Shown one piece after another: positions 45,401 through 57,596 of a stretch of DNA of 64,000 nucleotides. The translations under genes and the position numbers were made by a program. Source of the DNA: Adiantum capillus-veneris (Eukaryota; Streptophyta; Polypodiopsida; Polypodiales; Pteridaceae); contig CM043955.1 in NCBI GenBank assembly GCA_014529385.2, positions 143,599,640 to 143,663,639 of the forward strand. Direction: 5' to 3'. The notes beneath the pieces are model-generated. The model made no database searches and was not told the origin of the DNA. It saw only the letters and a program-made list of their open reading frames with translations. Position 1 is the first letter of the stretch. Every line of letters starts with the position of its first letter.

Positions 45401-47237
45401 ATGTGATGCGTGTGGTGATTGCCTTGGAGCGGTTTTGCTTCAAGAAGGGCATGCCATAGCATATGAGAGCCGAAGGCTCAATACTGATGAACGAGTCTTG
45501 GGCATTTATGAGAAAGAGCTTTTAGCTGTTCTACATGCCCTAGACACATGGAAGCACTACCTATTGGGGACTCCATTTATCCTACGAACCGACCACCAAA
45601 GTCTCAAGTATTTCATGACGCAAACCAAACTTTCCGACAAACAAATGAGGTGGGAAAATTTTCTTTCGCAATTTACTTTCCATATTGCTCACATAGCTGG
45701 TAAGCACAATCAAGTTGCTGATGCACTTTCACGACGACCAAAAGTTAATGCGGTGTCTATAGCTACTCACAATGATCTATCCTCTATGATAGATGAGTAT
45801 GCTACTGACCCTGACTTTAGAGACATAATGTCAGCCCTTGCTTTGGGGAAGAAAGAGGAACCATTCACCTTGCAGGATGGTTATCTTCTCCACGGCAATA
45901 GGCTATGTGTTACCCATTCCCTTCGTGAGAAGGTTATGTATGAATCCCATGCTCCTCCATATGCAGGGCATAGAGGTATTCAACCTACTCTCCGAGGAGT
46001 AGAGACGTATTTCTATTGGCCTACCATGAAAGTGGACATACAAGAGTATGTTTCAAAATCTGTAGTATGCCAAAAGACCAAGTATGATAGAGGGAAGCAA
46101 CTTGGATTACTCCAGCCATTGCCTATTCCAAATTCACCATGGGAGAGTATATCCATGGATTTCATCTTTGGATTACCCAAGTCTATCCATGGGAATACAG
46201 GAATATGGACAATAGTCGAAAGGTTTAGCAAGCAAGCACATTTTATTCCTGTCAAAAAGACTATTAAGGCACATCAGATGGCAACTCTCTTCATATCTCT
46301 GATTTTCAAGCACCATGGATTACCCACATCCATCGTGTCAGATAGAGATCCTAGAATGACCAGTAATTTCTGGAAAGGTCTCTTTGAAAATCTAGGAACA
46401 AGATTGAATTTCTCTTCGGCCTATCACCCACAAACGGATGGCCAAAGTGAGATAGCCAATCTTACGATACTCGATCTACTCAAGACTTATGTTACCGAAG
46501 TAGATCAACGCTCACAATGGGAAAAGTATTTACCTCTAGTAGAGTATGCCTACAATAATACTGTACATACTTCTACGAGGAAAGCACCTCTCGAGATCAT
46601 AGAGGGAAGACCTAAAAGTCCCTTGCTACTCAAAGTACATGGGAAGATCTTCGCCGCCGATGAATATAGCCGTGACCTACAAGAATATTTTCAAAAGATT
46701 AGGGAGGCTATAGCCATCTCTCAACAAAGGCAAAAAGCTGCTGCTGATAAGCACAGAAGAGCCTTAATGTTCAAAGAAAATGATTGGGTCTTACTCAAGT
46801 TTCCTAAGGCTCGATTAAGGAAAACGACGGGCAAAAATCCTACGTGCCATCAAAAGTATTATGCTAAACTAGCAAAAAGATACTATGTTCCTTTCCAAAT
46901 CTTAAAGCCCATCAATGAGACGGCTTATCAACTCAAGTTGCCCAACCATTGGCTTATACACAATGCCTTTCATGTAAGCCTACTTAAGCCCTACAAAGGA
47001 GAGCCACCAATTGAACCAATTATTGAAGACCCTCCCGAAGTTGAAGACCAAGAAGAGGTGCTACAACCCGAAGCTGTCCTTCGGCATGAAGACAAGGTAC
47101 TAAGACATGGTAAGATAATCCGGCTGTATCTTATTAAGTTCAAAAATTTTCCTTTTGAATATGCTAGATGGATGCAAGGAGTACAACTTAAGGAGAGTAT
47201 GAACCTTGTCAATGCTTACAATGCTACATTAGAGTAA
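42405..47237 (+). CDS. Intact Gag-Pol polyprotein of the young gypsy element
   Basis: 1610 codons without a stop; a second ATG at 42447 (MANNNQESRMN) is an equally good start. Domain order: Arg/Ser-rich N-terminus (about 85-190), capsid (FLTYDGTFGATDKVLAFIQQ onward), CCHC knuckle CFKCGEQGHGYRSC (about 446-460), retropepsin (LFDPGSTLNFIS, about 503; Pro replaces Ser of DSG), RT (MCVDYRALN about 755; FFDDIIIYSK about 851), RNase H (RCDACGDCLGAV about 998; RTDHQSLKYF about 1061), integrase zinc region (about 1181-1225), SMDFIFGLP (about 1249), SDRDPRM (about 1311), QTDGQSE (about 1345), and a degenerate chromodomain-like end (YLIKFKNFPFEYARW). One zinc Cys of the integrase finger is Ser (KSVVCQ). 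Gag and Pol share one frame. Confidence 0.93.
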   Translation: MPKHTLGININFVNMANNNQESRMNIDSFDFAHEGANDDAPMFVNYLVTRLQQAMGNPILQAEVTQQLRAYGISLPLPEERELRRPLEETPKRRISPIREEESKEKECNDSLSSSEDVAPRRRRSRRSPTPPKRKRETHSPSPHHSERQERKQRKKRARKRSPSSPSSSPSSSFDESYGYSPREYKRGGHRKSFPAWQRSQKLKKFKEGGKSISFLTYDGTFGATDKVLAFIQQFDAAFGDEGFTESSKLRHVAMHFQKSARQWWASLCGNGEAPKTWKTLRVSIMKQFLPSDTKDKVLTEWRGLKLLSHESINKYVDKFWDLHLKDTVFQKIDFAEQRQQFCAGLPEEMAKYINSQRPGTITEVIHHTMVASRINFHQGARRNVKPMENKDKNDAKGKSNAQNNSQGTSNNNNNNNNNRSKEKGVYKGKNKLSPEDLEAFRKDHKCFKCGEQGHGYRSCPKKNTRNETPRASTIKAPKEDAHCKGSSLYYAWGKVIEHDAFILFDPGSTLNFISIELATKLGIQAFEMGDIVTADAAFKGQQASVTPFIGNLRLHVQSYVDKEDFFISPLQHQDVILGAPWFDRMAANMKFPERRIYFTYRGKNMYIDASERGRTIPLVNPLSFDKSMKRSVSAYMIYVKESLKANNVSSNENDRNQEELDLSTFLKGFQDVFIDDIPMDLPPKRGDDDHRIELLPRSSPPNKPPYRVSQAQQEEIMRQVQELVDKGMVRPSSSPFCSLVLLVQKKDGTYRMCVDYRALNHITIKKRLPVPRVEDLFDKLQGSTYFSRIDLKSGYHQIRIVEEDILKTVFRTTFGLYEYLVMPFGLTNAPSTFNRLMEKMFRPYRKFTGVFFDDIIIYSKSLEEHKQHLQVIFQAMRENKLFLNQKKSELFLQEIQYLGHIISHDGIRMDPSKLEVIKSWPNPRNLHELRSFIGMCAYYRCFIAKFSQVAGPLHDLTKKNVKFVWTAKEQNAFEKLKEKLTSQPVLVLPDLSKPFEVRCDACGDCLGAVLLQEGHAIAYESRRLNTDERVLGIYEKELLAVLHALDTWKHYLLGTPFILRTDHQSLKYFMTQTKLSDKQMRWENFLSQFTFHIAHIAGKHNQVADALSRRPKVNAVSIATHNDLSSMIDEYATDPDFRDIMSALALGKKEEPFTLQDGYLLHGNRLCVTHSLREKVMYESHAPPYAGHRGIQPTLRGVETYFYWPTMKVDIQEYVSKSVVCQKTKYDRGKQLGLLQPLPIPNSPWESISMDFIFGLPKSIHGNTGIWTIVERFSKQAHFIPVKKTIKAHQMATLFISLIFKHHGLPTSIVSDRDPRMTSNFWKGLFENLGTRLNFSSAYHPQTDGQSEIANLTILDLLKTYVTEVDQRSQWEKYLPLVEYAYNNTVHTSTRKAPLEIIEGRPKSPLLLKVHGKIFAADEYSRDLQEYFQKIREAIAISQQRQKAAADKHRRALMFKENDWVLLKFPKARLRKTTGKNPTCHQKYYAKLAKRYYVPFQILKPINETAYQLKLPNHWLIHNAFHVSLLKPYKGEPPIEPIIEDPPEVEDQEEVLQPEAVLRHEDKVLRHGKIIRLYLIKFKNFPFEYARWMQGVQLKESMNLVNAYNATLE

Positions 47238-47585
47238 GCAAATGTACAAATTTCTTTTAAATGACTCATGTTTTTTTCTTATAAGACTAGTCCTCTTTTT
47301 AATTGTGCACAAATTTAACTAGTATGCATGCTTAGAATCATGTTTGTGATGACGACGTCTCTCAAACACCAAGTAGAATTTGTCACTCTACTGTGGGAGA
47401 GTGAAATGGACTAAAGAGCAGACATGCTTGCGGCAGCTATGTCTCCCAAGCACCAAATGGATTAGTCATCCATCTTGGAAAGATGTCGTAGGATTAAAAA
47501 AAAGGGATCCTCTACCCGCTAAGGACGATTGACTAATGACTAAGGCTTTATCTCTTCTACCTCATAGTCGAGGACGACTATGATT

Positions 47586-47600
47586 TCAAGAGAGAGGTAA
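47586..47600 (+). promoter_or_regulatory. Polypurine tract of the intact gypsy element
   Basis: AAGAGAGAGGTAA directly before the 3' LTR start. Confidence 0.7.
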
Positions 47601-49174
47601 TGTCATAAAATCTAATATCTAACCAACCCAAATGATTTTCTCATATTAAATTGATCACTTAATGTGGGAGAATAAATGGGAACAAGTGTTAAGATATAGA
47701 TATGTGCTTATAGATCTATCTCAACACGGGGCCAATAGTAAAGGGGCCCAAATGGGAGATGGTCTATCAAGAGTAAGGCCTCCAATAATGTGTGTAAAAG
47801 TCCTTTGACCTTAGGTAAGCTAGGGCTAAGCTTGAGGTGGGAACCCGGCCCAAGCTCGAGGTGCTTGACCTGCTTGAGGTGCTTGTCATGCTTGAGGTGT
47901 TTGTCCTGCTTGAGGTGCTTGATTAAGGTGCTTGAGGTGCTTCACTTACTCCATGCTTGAGGTGATTGACTTGCCACTTGATTAAGGTGCTTGAGGTGCC
48001 TTGACATGCTTGCCTGAGATGCTTGTGGGAATACCCCCTAGTCCAAGTGCTTTGTCATGCTTGATGACTAAGGTGCTTGAGCTCCTAAAGTCAAAAGCAT
48101 CCCTACAAGAGGGGGGGCGAGCCCTTTTCCTAGGGATTAGAGAGAGAACACACACTCACACTCACAAGGGAAGCCCCAGCTTGAAGAGGCAGCAAGGACA
48201 CATGTCAGGTCCCTACCCATGTTACCTTCATGTGTTGCTTGAAGCCTATTGGCTAGGCTTCAAAGGGGTCCAATGATAAATTACTTGAATTATCTAATTG
48301 TTTTTGCATTTATCAAGTCCTCTCTCTCAAAGGGGAAAGGGGGACACTTGTCCCAAGGCTACCCATGTTGCTTGTGATTGGCTAGGCCTGGAGGGGTCCA
48401 ATGAGCTTCAAGCATGAGCTACAAGGGGGGGTCGACCCAAGCAAGCTAGGGGGGTGCTTAGGGGGTATACTCACCCACACACACTCACAAACACTCTCAT
48501 TGTGTACTATGCAAAGTGCAAGAGCTCCCTCTCTTTCTCCAAGAAAGTAGAGGTTGAGAGCCTACACCAACACTCTTGGCTATGGAGTGCAAATCCATCC
48601 AAGAGCCATGCTTCAATGCTTGAGCTTGCCATCTATTTCTTCTTCATTACTATGCTATTATGTATTCTAGCACAAGAGTTATGATAAGTGAGGAACTAGC
48701 TCTTTCTCGTATGAAATGTTTCTTCTTCCTCTTCCCTACCCTCATTCCCTGCTAGCTCTCTCCACCTTCGAAGGTGTTTGAGGTCTTGGGACTGAGGCTT
48801 GGTATAGTTAAAGCTTTCTTCAAGTTTAGGTTATGCTATGATGGTGATGCATGAAGCTTTCCATCTTCATTGCTTCACCTAGGTCACAAGGAACACAAAG
48901 AATGTATTGTAACAAGTCTCTCTTTATGGGAGAAATCATAATACAAATGCCTATTGGAGGGGGGACCGGCTCCACATAAATCCGGTCCTCAACTGTTGTC
49001 ATGTTCTCTAAATTCTCTCTCTTGCAAAAGTATTGTCTATGCCAAGTTAACTAATTGCTATGATTATGTTGCTATCTTCAATTATGTCTACCCGCTATGC
49101 TCACAAAATCATTTCTTGAAAGTACTCTCATTAAATTCCGCTACTCTCAAATTGAATAGGCAAATTCCATTACA
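47601..49174 (+). repeat. 3' LTR of the intact gypsy element
   Basis: 1574 bp, ends CCATTACA, followed by the ACCCG duplication. Confidence 0.95.
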
Positions 49175-49179
49175 ACCCG

Positions 49180-49580
49180 ACAACAGATGTTCAACTACCA
49201 AAACCAACCAGCAACCCAACCATCATTGCAAGCATGGCTTCGACAGAGTGAAACATTAGAACAAGACCGAAACGGAGATGGTTATCCAACCGCACAAGAG
49301 CTAAGGGATTTACAAGAACCACCACTCTATTCACGGTATCAAGGCGAGAGTAAGCCAAAAACTCAAGGGTCAATAGAGCCTGGAAGACAACCCATAGAAC
49401 GAGTTCAAAATTATGGCTTAGGAGCACCTCTGGGAGAGGAACCCGCCCACTACCAAAGGCCAAAGGAGGTATATCAAGTAGGACGAGGAGAACCAATGAT
49501 GAGATTTCTAGACCATCGTAGAATTAGACCTTCCCAGGTGCAAAAATGGGTAAACAAGAAATACACGGGAAACAGAGATC
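49180..49580 (+). pseudogene. Element A gag, middle part
   Basis: Continues the frame broken at 40414: the two leftover bases CG join A at 49180 to complete a codon, after which the frame is open (QPSLQAWLRQSETLEQ, EVYQVGRGEPMMRFLDHRR). A 131-codon stretch rich in Gln, Pro and Arg leads into the capsid domain. It is cut by a solo LTR; one leftover base joins 50412 to give a Pro codon and the frame goes on. Confidence 0.8.
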
Positions 49581-49789
49581 CTAGATGTTAAGTATGGAGC
49601 CTTATTTACCCTTGTAATTTTTTGTGGTAGAAGCAAACATTTGTAAGGCCCCCATTATGAGGAGAAGCCATCGTGCGTAAAGGAAAATCACTCACCGAAA
49701 ACCAAAATTTTCACGGACAAGAATCAGGGACAACTTTAAAGGCCGGAATATTCTTTTTCGCCGGAATATTATGGCCGGACGGCGGCCGG

Positions 49790-49915
49790 AAAGTGGTCGG
49801 AAAACAACCGGTTGGTTGGCCGGTGGCCGGTAGTCAATGGCCGATGGCCGGTGGTCGGAAGTCAATGGCCGGTGGCCGGTGGTCGGAAGTCAATGGCCGG
49901 TGGCCGGTGGCGGAA
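49790..49915. repeat. GGCCGGTGG minisatellite in the solo LTR
   Basis: Tandem units of the type GGCCGGTGGTCGGAAGTCAAT, about three full copies plus partial ones, unusually GC-rich for this window. Confidence 0.88.
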
Positions 49916-50040
49916 TTCAAAAGCGGACTTGTCTTCTCAAGGGCGGCCACACATGGGCGGATTGGAGGGTCCGATTTGGACTTATTCGCACAAGGGCGGC
50001 TACACATGGCTGTCTCTCATAAGAGAGGGCGGCCCTTTTG

Positions 50041-50053
50041 GCCTATAAAAGGA
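50041..50053 (+). promoter_or_regulatory. TATA box of the solo LTR
   Basis: CCTATAAAAGGAGG is a strong plant TATA context about 210 bp before the CT tract, the expected U3/R position. Confidence 0.6.
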
Positions 50054-50250
50054 GGCCATTTCTACATACATTTCATAGTGTGAAGTTGATGCAACAAGGT
50101 GAGTGTGAGGTGGTGAGAGTGAAGCAAGGCGGGAGCTCCATTAAGGGTATAATCCCTTTGTAAACTACTTCTTGTTTTGAAGTACTAAAGCCATTGAGTG
50201 GCTGCTTTCCCGTGTACGTAGCGCACATTGGGTGAACCACGTATATCGTG

Positions 50251-50255
<5 letters not shown>

Positions 50256-50324
<69 letters not shown>
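50256..50324. repeat. (CT)n microsatellite
   Basis: Pure CT repeat of about 68 bp downstream of the TATA box, in the transcribed part of the solo LTR. Confidence 0.97.
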
Positions 50325-50327
<3 letters not shown>

Positions 50328-50411
50328 CTAAAATCTCGTGTATATAAATCTGTCTCTCTCCATTAAGTAATCTACTCAATTATCTATTTAGCTACGTCTT
50401 ATTTTCTAACA

Positions 50412-52686
50412 CTAAAGATCATGTAGCAGCCTTTGTGCATGTAATTAGAGCTGAAGAGGTGTTAGACTTCCCTACCCAATTTACAGGGTTTGGACTGAAC
50501 CTAGATGAGGATGTTGCTACTTGGTTTGACTCTGTGGAGCGTAGAGACTTTGAGTCTATGGAGGATTTGTTTGACGAGTTTATTGAGGAATTCTCACAAA
50601 GGGGGATAGCTCACTCACAAATCCATAAATTCAAACAGAAAGAAGGGGGGTCAGTGTGAAAGGCAGTCCTACGACTAAAAAGATATGTTAAGTTCTGCCC
50701 TGTGGAAGGACTGCCAACTCAATCCAGACTTATAGGCTTATATTTATTCAAGGACTGAGAAATGCAGATCTCCAGAAGTACTTACATATGAAGAGGATCA
50801 CGAAGTTAAATGAGTTAACTAAGGAGGCTCTTTACCTTGTAGACAATTGTGCGGTCTACAAGGAGGGTGAATTCAAGGATCTTAATGACGATTCATTCTC
50901 ACAACAAAGTGGAAGCAAGTGCGCTAAGACAGCACCGAAAGGAGAAGTAGCTGTAAGCCAGGAGAAACTTGTAGAGAAAGTGCTAAAAAAGATTAACTTG
51001 TATGCCAAACCTCAGGCTAAATAGCCCAAGTGGTGTGCTATTGAACAAAAATGGACAAACCATGGGATGGAGGAATGTTATTATAACAAGGGATATGTAA
51101 GAGAGAGACCTTATGCTCCCCATGCTCAGGTAGCATCTCCTCAACTTCCACCGATGCCTAGGTATCAAGCAGGCAACCTACCAGGACCTGTAGGTGTAGA
51201 AAGACCACAACCAGTGTTGGGGCAACAACCACTCCTACCAGGATTACGACCAGTCGCATAAGACACACACCAACAGTAAATGAACCGGAAGAGAAGGCTT
51301 TGGTGCCTATGCATGCATATTACAAAGATCCCAATGGATATGCTGCAAATCCTGTCTATTATCCACCGGAAGAACCCCCAACTCCAGAACCATGGAGCAT
51401 GATGGGAAGTGCAGGACCACCAACAACTGCACAGGCAGCAGGAGAGAGAAGATATAGCTTGGATGAACGAACATTGTTGTTCATAGCCAACGGAGGCATG
51501 GGTAGGTAGAGACATGCATACCAACAAAGAGGAGCTCAAGGAGCACCTCAACAGCCTAAGGGACCCTGCTACAAGTGTGGTGGAGACCATTGGCTAAGAG
51601 ACTGTCCTCATGATGAAATCATTAGAGTCAATGCATATTGCACCGAGTGTGGAATTACTCATTTGAACCCGAGCAAAGGAGCAAAAACTACCTTGACCAT
51701 GCTGGAAGCAGTGCCTTCCAGTGGAGGGTCAGAAAACAAGACAGTAATACCTATTCAGGCAGTGACATGAGCCCAAGCTCAAAGAATGACGAATGAACCC
51801 ATAATTGAAGAGCCAAAAACCGATGCCCCAAGTTTAAAAATGAAAAATCAGAGAGGCACTTAGAAAGCTAGAAAGGCGCGTATGAAAGCCAGGAGAGAAC
51901 GAGAGCAAACGGCTCTATCCGAGGAGTTAAAACACACAAAGGATAGATTAGAGCGGTTAGAGGATCTAACTAGTCTAAGCTCACACACTGCGGCAGCCAT
52001 AGCACCCAAGGAAATAGCAGAAGCCAAAAGTGCAGGATCAGGAGGATCAGTGTTGGCAGAAAAGGTAATGAGCAGTTAGACGCACTTTTAAAAGCTTACG
52101 AAGCCAGACTCAAAAATAACCAAACCCAAGAGCAAAGATGGATGACTTATCCATATGCCGATATAGAAAAACAGAGGTTGGAAATGTCTCGAAGATGATT
52201 GAAACAGCCCAATCCTTGATAGAAAACCCGCTTGGTAAACCTGCAAGTTGGCATGAAGTACCAGCTTCAACCCCTATCAAACCAACTCTAGAGAAACAAG
52301 TAGACTCGAAGGAGAGACTCACGAATGTCTCTGAGTCTAGGAGAGAACCTATCATAGTGCCAAATACAACAAATGAGACAAGTAATGGGTTCCAACCTAA
52401 AACATTGGTAGAAATGGGTAAGGATTGTAACGGTCTAGATGACCTGTGGAAGCAAATCCGTGATGCCAACGAAGCTAACCGGGTGAGCTACCAAATGAAT
52501 AGCACGAGAAAAGAGAAAAATGAGATCTTACCTCCTATTGAAGAATTTGAGGCAAGATCACAAATGAACTTTGATATGCATTCACAAGGGGGAGACCAGG
52601 GATCAATTAGTTTGGGGCACAGCCAACCAGACTCGCTAAAAACTCTACCCTTTTACCTAGGGAGTATGAAGCCAAGTCTGAGGTGA
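50412..52686 (+). pseudogene. Element A gag: capsid, zinc knuckle, coiled coil
   Basis: The capsid domain is clear at 50418-50659 (FPTQFTGFGLNLDEDVATWF, SMEDLFDEFIEEFSQRG). The frame stops at TGA 50657 and is followed in shifted frames by LNELTKEALYLVDN and a W-C ... H ... C motif near 51030-51080, then Pro-rich sequence. At about 51565-51655 stand two Cys/His clusters: CYKCGGDHWLRDC and CTECGITH. The remainder is highly charged and Glu-rich with heptad-like stretches (LSEELKHTKDRLERLEDL). Many stops show long decay, and codons such as CGA/CAG appear converted to TGA/TAG. Confidence 0.72.
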
Positions 52687-53870
52687 GAGCAATCCCATCT
52701 CAAAGACTTTCTTCTAACAAAGTGATGGATTCACAAGGGTTGATTGAGTTATTGTCCACCCCTATGGCATGTACAATCACATTAGCTAAACTCCTGAGGT
52801 TACGACCAAACATGTGGACCACAGTAGGCAAATGCTTAGAAAAATTTGGAGTGAAATACCCCACCTCGAAGCTTCAAGAAGGGATCAGAGAATTGGACAA
52901 GCCTCAACTCAACACTAGGCCAGTACCTTTAAACAAGGTTGGAGAATATTGCGAGGGAGAAGATGGAAATACCACACTACCAGTGGAATTCCGAGTAGTT
53001 TTCAAATCTATTCTTGACAGTGGAGCAGGAGTCGCTATCGCCACCAAGGAAATCTGGAAAAAATGGGGAAAACCGGTTTTGAGAGCTACCAGAATAAAAT
53101 TGCAGCTGGCAGATGGGTTCATGGAAAAGCCTCTAGGACTTTTAGAAAAAGTAATTGTCACCTCGTGTGGAATCGAGTATGAGCATACATTTGCAATAGT
53201 CGATTTTGATAAAAAGAACAATTACGAGATCATCTTGGGAAGACCATTCGTGAGACAATTAAAGATGGTCCAGGATTGGAGTTACGACCACATATACCTT
53301 AGACATGGCGAGACAACAACCAAAATACACCAAAAAGACCATAGTTACAAAGATGTGAACCAGACACCAGTGGAAGAGTTTGATTCAGCTACATTGGCAG
53401 GGTCCGAACTCCCAACATGGTTAGGGCAAAAAAAAGAGCTATGGATGTGCGGAGCTTCACATTGTGGGAGCTTAAAAAGAGAGAAATGCGTCTTAGAGAG
53501 AGCTATTGAGGACAAGGATTACACTCTGGAACCTTGTCCAAAGATGCCTTAGAACCTTTGGAATGGGAACACATACTAGCAACATTGGATGTCTATACCA
53601 TTACAGATAGCCCAATGACAAAATTTTGTGATAAGGATGGCTATAATGTGCTACCCTATTACATGGTAAGCCTTATACCAGCAGGAGATGAGATTGCAGA
53701 ACCACTAGAACAAGAAGAGTTTTATAACTCCTCTGAGCATCTGGAGGTAAATAACGATGCAGATAACGAGTATTCAGACAGCTCAAGCGAGCGTGGGGAG
53801 AATAAAGAGAATATCAAATTTTATGATTTTGCCAATCAGCACCCTGGGCGCCAGGAATGATATAGAAAGA
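52683..53870 (+). pseudogene. Element A protease region
   Basis: The open frame 52683-53552 includes a full retropepsin pattern: ILDSGAGVAIAT at about 53010 (DSG triad present), LQLADGF at about 53105, and the flap-distal signature YEIILGRPFVRQL at about 53225. The preceding part resembles the gag-protease linker. A second frame (53534-53860) is acidic, Ser/Glu-rich, and follows with a frameshift. The region from 53870 to 54430 holds only short charged frames (many Lys/Glu) and no recognisable domain. Confidence 0.75.
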
Positions 53871-54374
53871 AAAGAGTAGAAAACAAAATTAGAGATAACC
53901 TGATGCCCAAGATAAAAGATAGAACTCACTATCTAATGCTTGTCAAAGCAGGGGATTGTGTAAAAGACCAAATATCAAGGAGATTCTCAAAAGGAAGGAA
54001 CGCAAGAGGAAATAAAACAAGTACGAAAAGCTAAAATAGAACAAAATTTTAAAAAATCTCAACAATCAAAACAGGAAAAAACAAAAGACCCAGAGTGGAC
54101 CAAAATGGAGCGTAAAAAGAAATACCAAGAACTAAAACGGTCGTTACAAGAGGTATGGACTATTGAGGAAGAAAGTGATGGTAAGGAGGAGTCAGAAAAA
54201 GGAAACATGAATGTATCATCCCACTATCGAAAATTCACCATCCAGGACAGAAAAATCATAATGACACCACCAGTCAGGGAAAGAATAAACCAAGAATCTT
54301 ACGATGGGCCGAAAAATGAAAAACAGATAGACCTCGCTGAGCCAGGCGACAAGCCTATATCGCAACTGATTTAG

Positions 54375-55480
<1,106 letters not shown>

Positions 55481-56030
55481 ATGTTAAAATTGACGCATCT
55501 GCATATGCAATTGGGAGTATTCTGGCTCAACCTGGAGACGGAACAATGGATTTCCCAGTTTGTTATGCAAGCCAACAGTTAAATAGTGTAGAAAAGAACT
55601 ACACAACCACTGAAAGAGAGGGGTTAGGAATGATTTATGCTATAAAGAAATTTCAGCATTATTTGCTCGCAAACAAATTTGTGTTCTTCACAGATCATCA
55701 AGCTCTTTTGTATCTGGTAAATAAACCATGCGATACTGGAAGAATTGTACGGTGGTTTATTATATTGCTAGAATTTGACTTCACAGTGGTAGTCAAAAAA
55801 CTCACTCTACGGACGGATCATCTTTCAAGGCTGCAAAACGGGGAAGCTCCTAAAGGAGTAGACGATGACATACCTGATGCTTATCTTTTCAATATTGAAA
55901 TGATACACAAATGGTCTCAGGAAATTGTTAGCATTCTTTCCTTTGGAGGTAGATTTGATAACAAGGAAGACAGATCCAAACAACAAACAATTCGACAAAC
56001 AAAAAACTTCTAGTTGATTGCAGGACGACT
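55481..56030 (+). pseudogene. Element A RNase H
   Basis: IDASAYAIGSILAQPG (55490) has the first catalytic Asp; CYASQQLNSVEKNYTTTERE and FTDHQALLYLVNKP (55690) follow, the usual Ty3-type RNase H. Only one RNase H is visible, so element A differs from the dual-RNase H Tat element at 25427. A stop at 56011 ends the frame before the integrase. Confidence 0.82.
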
Positions 56031-56059
56031 GTATCATCTATGCTCGGACCAAATTCTAT

Positions 56060-57596
56060 GATTATGTATAAATCCTGAGGAATTCGAGTGTTATCTTGAA
56101 GAAGCACATGTCCAGGATTGTGCATTTCATTGTTCGACAATGAAAACACACCAAATATTGAAACAGTTAGGGGTTTATTGGCCAACTATGTATGCTAACA
56201 CGCATGCTTATGTTAACAATTGTACTATATGTAGTGCCAAACGACCAGTGGATCACGCGACATTGTTTCAGGTAAACATTACACCTGCATGGAGTCAATA
56301 TATCATTGATTTCTTAACAACAAGGACATTTCCTAAAAACATAACAAAAGCACGGAAAAGGGCTATAGAGTTGGAGGCTCGCGACTTTAATTTAATTGGG
56401 AATCAACTTTATAAGCGAGGAAAGGACAATCAACTTAGAATCTATGCAAGTGAAAGTGAATTCCTCTACTGATTCTAGAACACGCACATGGAGGCATAAG
56501 TGGAGGCCATTTTTCAGGCGATAAGACGACAAAAATTGTCTTAACCACAGGAATATGGTGGCCTACATTGCATATGGATGTTGAGGAGTTTGTAAAGCGT
56601 TTTGACGCATGTCAGTGCACCAAGGTGCCAATAAAGAGAGATGAGATGCCACTATGGCCAATGATGGGAGAAAGGGCATTTGCAAAATGGGGCATTGATT
56701 TTGTGGGGCCTATTTCACCCCCTGCATATCGCACCCATACCCAATATATCATTGTGGCTACACACTATCTCACAAAATGGGCGGAAGCCAAGGCAACACA
56801 AAAAGCAAACGCAAGAACCACTGCACAATTTTTGCATGAGAATGTCTTTGTACGATATGGATTACTAATAGAAATTTTCAGTGATTGAGGAACACATTTT
56901 CTTAATGAAATCATTGAATATCTGCTAGAGGAATTCATGGTCATACATAGAAAATCTGCTCCCTATCATCCACAGGCAAATGGACAAGCTGAGGCCACAA
57001 ATAAAACACTATGCATTGTTCTGATTAAAATTGTATCAGAATCAAGGACAGACTGGGATCAGCAGTTACACTCAACAACACTATGGGCATACAGGGTAGC
57101 TTACAAAACACCAATAGGAACAACACCGTACAACATGGTGTTTGGTCTAAACGCTATATTACCCATAGAGTTTTTAATTCCAACTCTACGAGTAGCGAAA
57201 CGCTTCGAATGGACAGGACATGAGCTCTCTTCAAGAATAGATGATCTTGAAAAGCTAGATGAACTTCGATTGAGAGCTGTAGCTTCAATCTATGCTAAAA
57301 AGAGAAGGCAAAAAGAGTTTTTTGACAAGCATGTGCACACGAGAGAGTTCAAAACAAGTGATTATGTACTTGTTTATACCTTGAAGCAACATGCCAAGAA
57401 ACTTAAAAAGCGAGGGATAGGACCCTTTGTGATTAGTGACTTATCACAAAGTGGAGCTATCAAACTTGCTACATTAGCAGGAGAAGAAATGCCAAATTGG
57501 ATTAGTGGGTGTCGATTAAAAAAGTATCATTTGCCACTCACACAGGATATGCTTCAACAAATCCATCAAGAAAAACAATGGATGAAAGAAAAATAG
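56060..57596 (+). pseudogene. Element A integrase with two zinc-binding modules
   Basis: A first zinc-like module (AHVQDCAFHCSTMKTHQI ... NNCTICSAK, 56103-56250) precedes about 200 bp of linker and a second, canonical one (HAHGGISGGHFSGDKTTK ... DACQCTK, 56480-56625). In the second, the usual first Cys is Phe. The core follows: WGIDFVGPISPP (56690), IFSD-stop-GTHF (56875, where Arg is replaced by TGA) and HPQANGQAEATNK (56968). All three acidic residues remain. The C-terminal part keeps the usual plant gypsy pattern (KRGIGPFVISDLSQSGAIKL). The frame ends at TAG 57594 but remains open beyond it. Confidence 0.82.

Larger units (their letters stand above)
40415..49174 (+). mobile_element. Young Ty3/gypsy element with intact gag-pol
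   Basis: LTRs at 40415-42032 and 47601-49174, perfect 5-bp target duplication ACCCG (40410-40414 and 49175-49179), a primer site and an uninterrupted 1610-codon polyprotein. The LTRs differ by about seven substitutions and one 44-bp indel by eye. This is the only element in the window with full coding capacity, so it is the best candidate for recent or present activity. It inserted into the gag frame of element A. Confidence 0.95.
49586..50411 (+). mobile_element. Solo LTR (826 bp) inside element A gag
   Basis: The ends are TGTTA ... TAACA, flanked by CTAGA and CTAAA (5-bp target duplication with one change). Deleting the LTR and one copy of the duplication restores an open gag frame, which fixes the borders. 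There is no internal region. Within it are a GGCCGGTGG minisatellite, a TATA box (CTATAAAAGG at 50043) and a long CT microsatellite after it. The parent element family is not otherwise seen in the window. Confidence 0.88.
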
